This document shows, in pieces, positions 22,147 through 25,094 of a stretch of 25,094 bases of DNA. The position numbers and the translations under genes were made by a program. Numbering within the stretch: position 1 is the stretch's first letter; every line of letters begins with the position of its first letter. This stretch comes from a bacterium. Its GTDB lineage: Bacteria; Bacillota_I; Bacilli_A; RF39; UBA660. Where the stretch lies: positions 3,724 through 28,817 of the forward strand of contig JAHZGA010000012.1 of the NCBI GenBank assembly GCA_019421005.1. The letters run 5' to 3'. Below the pieces are notes generated by a model, which was not told where the DNA came from, did not search any database, and saw nothing but the letters and a program-made list of their open reading frames with translations.

Positions 22147-23410
22147 TAAAAAAGAAGAAAAATTGAATGTTTCAGGATTAAATAATGTAAAAATAAGAAT
22201 AGGAGCTTGTTATTTACAAGATGAACAATTACATAAAGTAAATGATGAAATTTTAAAACAAATTGTTGGATTACATGATCAAAATGAAATAATTAAATTC
22301 ATAAGTTCATTATTGCCTAGTAACCATGGTGTAATAACCTATATTGAAATAAATGATGGACAAGCTAAATTTTATGAAGGAGTTAATTCTGTTGAAAAAT
22401 ATGAAGAAGCTAAAGTAGAAAGAATAATAGCTGAAAAAGATATGGAATTAAAAATTCCAACTGATGAATTTGATGATTCTGCTTATGATAATAACGATTA
22501 TGTTGAAATGGATGTTGATGAATTTAATAAACTTTTAAGAAATGGTAAAAGTCCTGATGAAATATTAGAAGAAGAATTAAAAAAGAAGTATGATCGAATT
22601 AATAAACAAATCGATGAACATATTGAAAATAAAAATTCAATTGATGCTTTCATTAAAGAACTTGATAAAAAAATAGCTGAAATAAGTATGGAAACAGCCA
22701 TCAGTGAAAATGGTGATATAAATTATTTACCACGGAAAAGTAAATTAAAAATGTTAATTGATTATTTAAATAATTTTAATGGTAAATGTATAATATATCC
22801 ATGGGATGATATTATAAAAGATGATGAAAAAAAAGAATGTGAAATTTCTATTAAATTATTAAATAAATCAATAGAAGAAACCAATAATAGATTAAAACAT
22901 CTTTATGATGGAAACTTTAACAAAAATATGAGCCCTGAAGAACTTGAAAAAATTAAAGATAGGTTGAAAGATGAATTATTTTATAAAAGTGCTGAAAGAG
23001 GTAATTTAAATAATAAATTAAATAAACTAAATAATGAACAAACTGATGATATTTTATTACGGAGAAAATTTGAACAAAAAGAGACTGAATTAGGAGAAAG
23101 TAATAATATTGTAGGAGATAAAGCAACTGATTATTTTAAAAGAAAAATAGGTAACGATTTAAGTTTTGTATATTTAGAAAGATATAAAAAAGATAATTCA
23201 AACTATATTTATATAACTTCAATTGATGGTCATGAAGTAGAGGTATATGCTTTAAATGAAGATAAAGGAAATTTATTGTATAGAATTGAAGGAGAAGATA
23301 ATGGTAAGTTATATAATTTCTTACAATTAAAAAAACTAGATAAACAAATGGATGATTATGGTTTAGAACACTATTTTAATGGTAGTGAACCAGGAGGTAG
23401 ACATGTATAA
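22136..23410 (+). CDS. Coiled-coil-rich protein of unknown function, coupled to ftsK
   Basis: I do not recognise the family. The 424-residue product has no signal peptide or membrane helix. Residues of about 1-85 look like a compact domain (LNVSGLNNVKIRIGACYLQD). A very acidic stretch follows (FDDSAYDNNDYVEMDVDEFN), then long helices with heptad-like spacing (about 140-180 and 235-320: EEELKKKYDRINKQIDEHIE, LKDELFYKSAERGNLNNKLN) suggesting coiled coil. A C-terminal beta-rich part, about 340-424, includes NYIYITSIDGHEVEVYALNE. Start at ATG 22136 (AAGGA 8 bases upstream) rather than ATG 22127. It overlaps ftsK by 11 bases and the next gene by 8, implying linked translation and perhaps linked function. 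Confidence 0.75.
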   Translation: MQISKKEEKLNVSGLNNVKIRIGACYLQDEQLHKVNDEILKQIVGLHDQNEIIKFISSLLPSNHGVITYIEINDGQAKFYEGVNSVEKYEEAKVERIIAEKDMELKIPTDEFDDSAYDNNDYVEMDVDEFNKLLRNGKSPDEILEEELKKKYDRINKQIDEHIENKNSIDAFIKELDKKIAEISMETAISENGDINYLPRKSKLKMLIDYLNNFNGKCIIYPWDDIIKDDEKKECEISIKLLNKSIEETNNRLKHLYDGNFNKNMSPEELEKIKDRLKDELFYKSAERGNLNNKLNKLNNEQTDDILLRRKFEQKETELGESNNIVGDKATDYFKRKIGNDLSFVYLERYKKDNSNYIYITSIDGHEVEVYALNEDKGNLLYRIEGEDNGKLYNFLQLKKLDKQMDDYGLEHYFNGSEPGGRHV

Positions 23411-23900
23411 TTGTACAATTCCTTATAAAAAATTAGAAGAAATATTAATAAAAACAAATGAAAATTTTAGACACAATAAAGTTTATATAGAGGGTTTTGA
23501 TAAAGAGACAGAAGAAGATTTACTCTATATGGAACATTTTTATGTTTATAGAAAAAAAAATCCTGATGAAAAATATTTAGGAAAAGATATTTATAAAGAA
23601 ATTGTAGGTGACGATTTTAAAGCTATCGAATATACATCTGATGATTATGATTATTTATTCTTCACTTGTAGAAAAGGAGATAATATTGAAACATATTCTT
23701 TAAATTTAGAAGAATTTAATAAATATATTTCTCTTAAAGATAAAACTAATTTAAGAATTAATATGTTTTGTATTGAAAACTCTAAAGAAAATATTTTAGC
23801 ACATGAATATGGAATATTACCTAGTGAAACTTTAGTAAATGAAGAAGCATTAGAATATTATGGCGTGAATGCTTTTAATAAAAAAGAAAAAACTATTTAA
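23403..23900 (+). CDS. Acidic soluble protein of unknown function
   Basis: I do not recognise the family. The 165-residue product lacks signal peptide and membrane segments and is rich in Asp, Glu, Tyr and Lys (MYNCTIPYKKLEEILIKTNE, DDYDYLFFTCRKGDNIETYS). Its segment YIEGFDKETEEDLLYMEHFY ... IETYSLNLEEF loosely echoes the C-terminal part of the previous protein (YIYITSIDGHEVEVYALNED), so the two may be related domains. AGGAGGT at 23392-23398 decides the start at ATG 23403 over ATG 23379; it overlaps the previous gene by 8 bases. Confidence 0.75.
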   Translation: MYNCTIPYKKLEEILIKTNENFRHNKVYIEGFDKETEEDLLYMEHFYVYRKKNPDEKYLGKDIYKEIVGDDFKAIEYTSDDYDYLFFTCRKGDNIETYSLNLEEFNKYISLKDKTNLRINMFCIENSKENILAHEYGILPSETLVNEEALEYYGVNAFNKKEKTI

Positions 23901-23901
23901 A

Positions 23902-24348
23902 ATGAAAATAATAGAAATTAAAAATAATTCTAATTATTTAAAAGAATATATAAAATTATGTTATATAGAATGGTCTAATAAAGAGAAAAAATTAGAAGAA
24001 TATATTAACTATAAAATAGATAAAATTAAAAATGATGATAACGTTATAACTGTATTAGGACTTATAAATAATAATGAATTAATAGGATTTATATCACTAT
24101 TTAAAAACGATGGATTAGAATATTGTAATTTAACTCCTTGGTATGCAACAATGTATGTAAAAAGTATATATAGGGGTAAATCTTATTCAAAAATATTAAA
24201 TGATGCAATATTAAATAAAGCAAAACAATTAGGATATAATAAAGTATATTTAAAATCAAATTTGGTTAATTATTATGAACGTTTTGGCGCTAAAAAAATT
24301 AGTAAATTAAAAAATGGAGAAAATCTTTATTATATAAATTTAATATGA
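23902..24348 (+). CDS. GNAT family N-acetyltransferase
   Basis: Transfers an acetyl group from acetyl-CoA to an amine; substrate unknown. The 148-residue product shows the GNAT pattern: N-terminal strand and helix, VITVLGLINNNELIGFISLF (beta strands 2-4), then TPWYATMYVKSIYRGKSYSK where the R-G-K-S-Y-S stretch stands at the acetyl-CoA pyrophosphate loop (Q/RxxGxG/A), and a late LKSNLVNYYERFGAKKI, the usual YxxxGF/A element. The pyrophosphate loop is RGKSYS rather than the more common RGxGxG, a small departure. Start ATG 23902 is one base after the preceding stop and lacks a clear ribosome site, so translation is probably coupled; an in-frame ATG at 23869 would overlap. Confidence 0.88.
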   Translation: MKIIEIKNNSNYLKEYIKLCYIEWSNKEKKLEEYINYKIDKIKNDDNVITVLGLINNNELIGFISLFKNDGLEYCNLTPWYATMYVKSIYRGKSYSKILNDAILNKAKQLGYNKVYLKSNLVNYYERFGAKKISKLKNGENLYYINLI

Positions 24349-24359
24349 GGAGAGATACT

Positions 24360-24872
24360 ATGAAAGAAATTATTATAAATAAAAATAATTTAAGTGAAAA
24401 TGATATTACTGAAATAGTAAAAAGAGTTAAAGTATTAATTATAAATTCTAACAATGAAATTTTATTAGGATATTCACATAATGAATACCAATTTCCTGGT
24501 GGTCATATTGAAGAAAATGAAAGTTTTAATCAAGCTATTAATAGAGAAATACAAGAAGAAACAGGAATAAAATTAAATATTAAAAATATTGAACCATTTG
24601 TTATTTCTAAAGGTTATTATAAAGATTGGCCACAAAATGGTAAAAATAGAAAAGTAGAAATTTATTATTATGAAATAAGAACTGATCAAAAACCAGATTT
24701 AAATAATACTTCTTATACAGAAAATGAAAAAAATGGTAATTTTGAATTAAGATATATTCCTTTAGATGAAGTAGAAAATGAAATTATGAATAATGTTTTA
24801 AAATACAATGATGAAAAAGGCATTGGTAAAGAAATGATAGAAATATTAAAAATATATAAATCTATTAATTAA
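24360..24872 (+). CDS. Nudix hydrolase
   Basis: Hydrolyses a nucleoside diphosphate linked to another group; substrate not evident. The Nudix box is complete in the 170-residue product: G-G-H-I-E-E-N-E then REIQEETGI, fitting GX5EX7REUXEEXGU, with the metal-binding REIQEE residues intact. The chain before it carries VKVLIINSNNEILLGYSHNEYQFPGG, the standard Nudix strand arrangement. Start ATG 24360 is behind AGGAGAG; the upstream in-frame ATG 24345 overlaps the GNAT stop and contains that ribosome site. It is 11 bases after the GNAT gene and probably on the same transcript. Confidence 0.92.
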   Translation: MKEIIINKNNLSENDITEIVKRVKVLIINSNNEILLGYSHNEYQFPGGHIEENESFNQAINREIQEETGIKLNIKNIEPFVISKGYYKDWPQNGKNRKVEIYYYEIRTDQKPDLNNTSYTENEKNGNFELRYIPLDEVENEIMNNVLKYNDEKGIGKEMIEILKIYKSIN

Positions 24873-24878
24873 AAAATA

Positions 24879-24924
24879 TATAATTAAATTATGATATGAG
24901 GAGGTAACTAATATGATTAAATAA
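24879..24924 (+). other. -10-like element, strong ribosome site and three-codon ORF
   Basis: TATAAT at 24879-24884, GAGGAGGT at 24898-24905, then ATG ATT AAA TAA at 24913-24924. The signal strength suits a real gene, but the ORF stops after three codons. It may be the remains of a gene start whose body was deleted or displaced, or a leader peptide-like ORF. Confidence 0.5.
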
Positions 24925-24962
24925 TAAAAATAATTATAAAACAAAGTTAACTAATAGTTACC
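24903..24962 (+). repeat. 8-bp inverted repeat covering the ribosome site
   Basis: GGTAACTA (24903-24910) and TAGTTACC (24955-24962) are perfect inverted copies 44 bases apart; pairing would hide the ribosome site of the three-codon ORF. GGGAGGGGGGG follows at 24965-24975. Confidence 0.6.
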
Positions 24963-24975
24963 TAGGGAGGGGGGG

Positions 24976-24997
24976 TAAAGTATAGTAATATACTTTA
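24976..24997 (+). other. Perfect 9-bp hairpin with GTAA loop
   Basis: TAAAGTATA and TATACTTTA pair around GTAA, a GNRA-type tetraloop. No T run follows, so it is not an ordinary terminator. Confidence 0.6.
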
Positions 24998-25030
24998 TTC
25001 TGAAATAAATTTATCTAAATAAAATCTAAT

Positions 25031-25066
25031 AAAGTCATAGTAGATTAATTTTTACTATGGCTTTTA
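25031..25066 (+). terminator. 12-bp hairpin, terminator-like
   Basis: AAAGTCATAGTA and TACTATGGCTTT pair over 12 bp (one G-U) around a ten-base loop; only a short T run (TTTTA) overlaps its end. Could end transcription or mark the edge of an element lying beyond the window. The rest of 24873-25094 shows no gene. Confidence 0.5.
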
Positions 25067-25094
25067 TGTGGTTAAAAATATTATTATTGAGAAA

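Noticed and set aside
1..25094. tRNA and rRNA genes, prophage, toxin-antitoxin or defence systems
   Set aside because: I found no tRNA cloverleaf, rRNA sequence, phage module, toxin pair or nuclease/helicase defence gene.

Overview
The window is about 25 kb of very AT-rich DNA (I estimate roughly 25% G+C by eye). Every gene I can support is on the + strand. The content suggests an uncultured gut lineage of Bacilli or Mycoplasmatota (RF39/Erysipelotrichales-like). The signs are near-exclusive use of AT-rich codons, strong GGAGG/GGTGAT ribosome sites, a T-box ahead of a eukaryote-type glycyl-tRNA synthetase, BspA-type surface repeats, and small DUF11 proteins. TGA is a stop here, not tryptophan: it ends eno, the ABC-F gene, ligA and the GNAT gene, while Trp is TGG. 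The lineage name is inference.

Region 1 (1-1690) is the broken 3' part of a BspA-like repeat surface protein with two in-frame stops. Region 2 (1709-3830) is hisS followed directly by a TtcA-like tRNA thiolase. Region 3 (3836-5991) starts with a consensus-like -10 and a structured RNA of about 170 nt closed by a 17-bp stem (6S-like, or a leader). It is followed by a two-TM protein, a prepilin-like protein with Ig-like domains, and a DUF11 protein frameshifted at an A10 run. Region 4 (6015-8869) holds a ZIP metal transporter, a Y-family DNA polymerase with a beta-clamp motif, and a stand-alone 5'-3' exonuclease. Region 5 (8945-12332) holds tex and two membrane-anchored proteins of unknown role.

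Region 6 (12365-16364) has an ABC-F ATPase and then a divergent NAD-dependent DNA ligase with a decayed gene fragment behind it. Ligase and fragment lie between two perfect 40-bp direct repeats. The first repeat overlaps the ABC-F stop codon, so this looks like an inserted or recombined segment. Region 7 (16414-18030) is a consensus promoter, glycine T-box and glyS, ending in a double hairpin. Region 8 (18032-19869) is a probably leaderless gene of unknown function and eno. Region 9 (19872-24872) is ftsK/spoIIIE with two tightly coupled unknown genes, a GNAT acetyltransferase and a Nudix hydrolase. The last 220 bases hold no real gene. They contain a strong Shine-Dalgarno leading to a three-codon ORF, a G-rich tract and three inverted repeats.

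Most genes are housekeeping: translation (hisS, glyS, tRNA thiolation, ABC-F), DNA repair and replication (polymerase Y, exonuclease, ligase, FtsK) and glycolysis (eno). The less ordinary items are the structured RNA at 3871-4040, the repeat-flanked ligase, the homopolymer frameshift in the DUF11 gene, the leaderless promoter at 18032-18067, and the non-coding tail.
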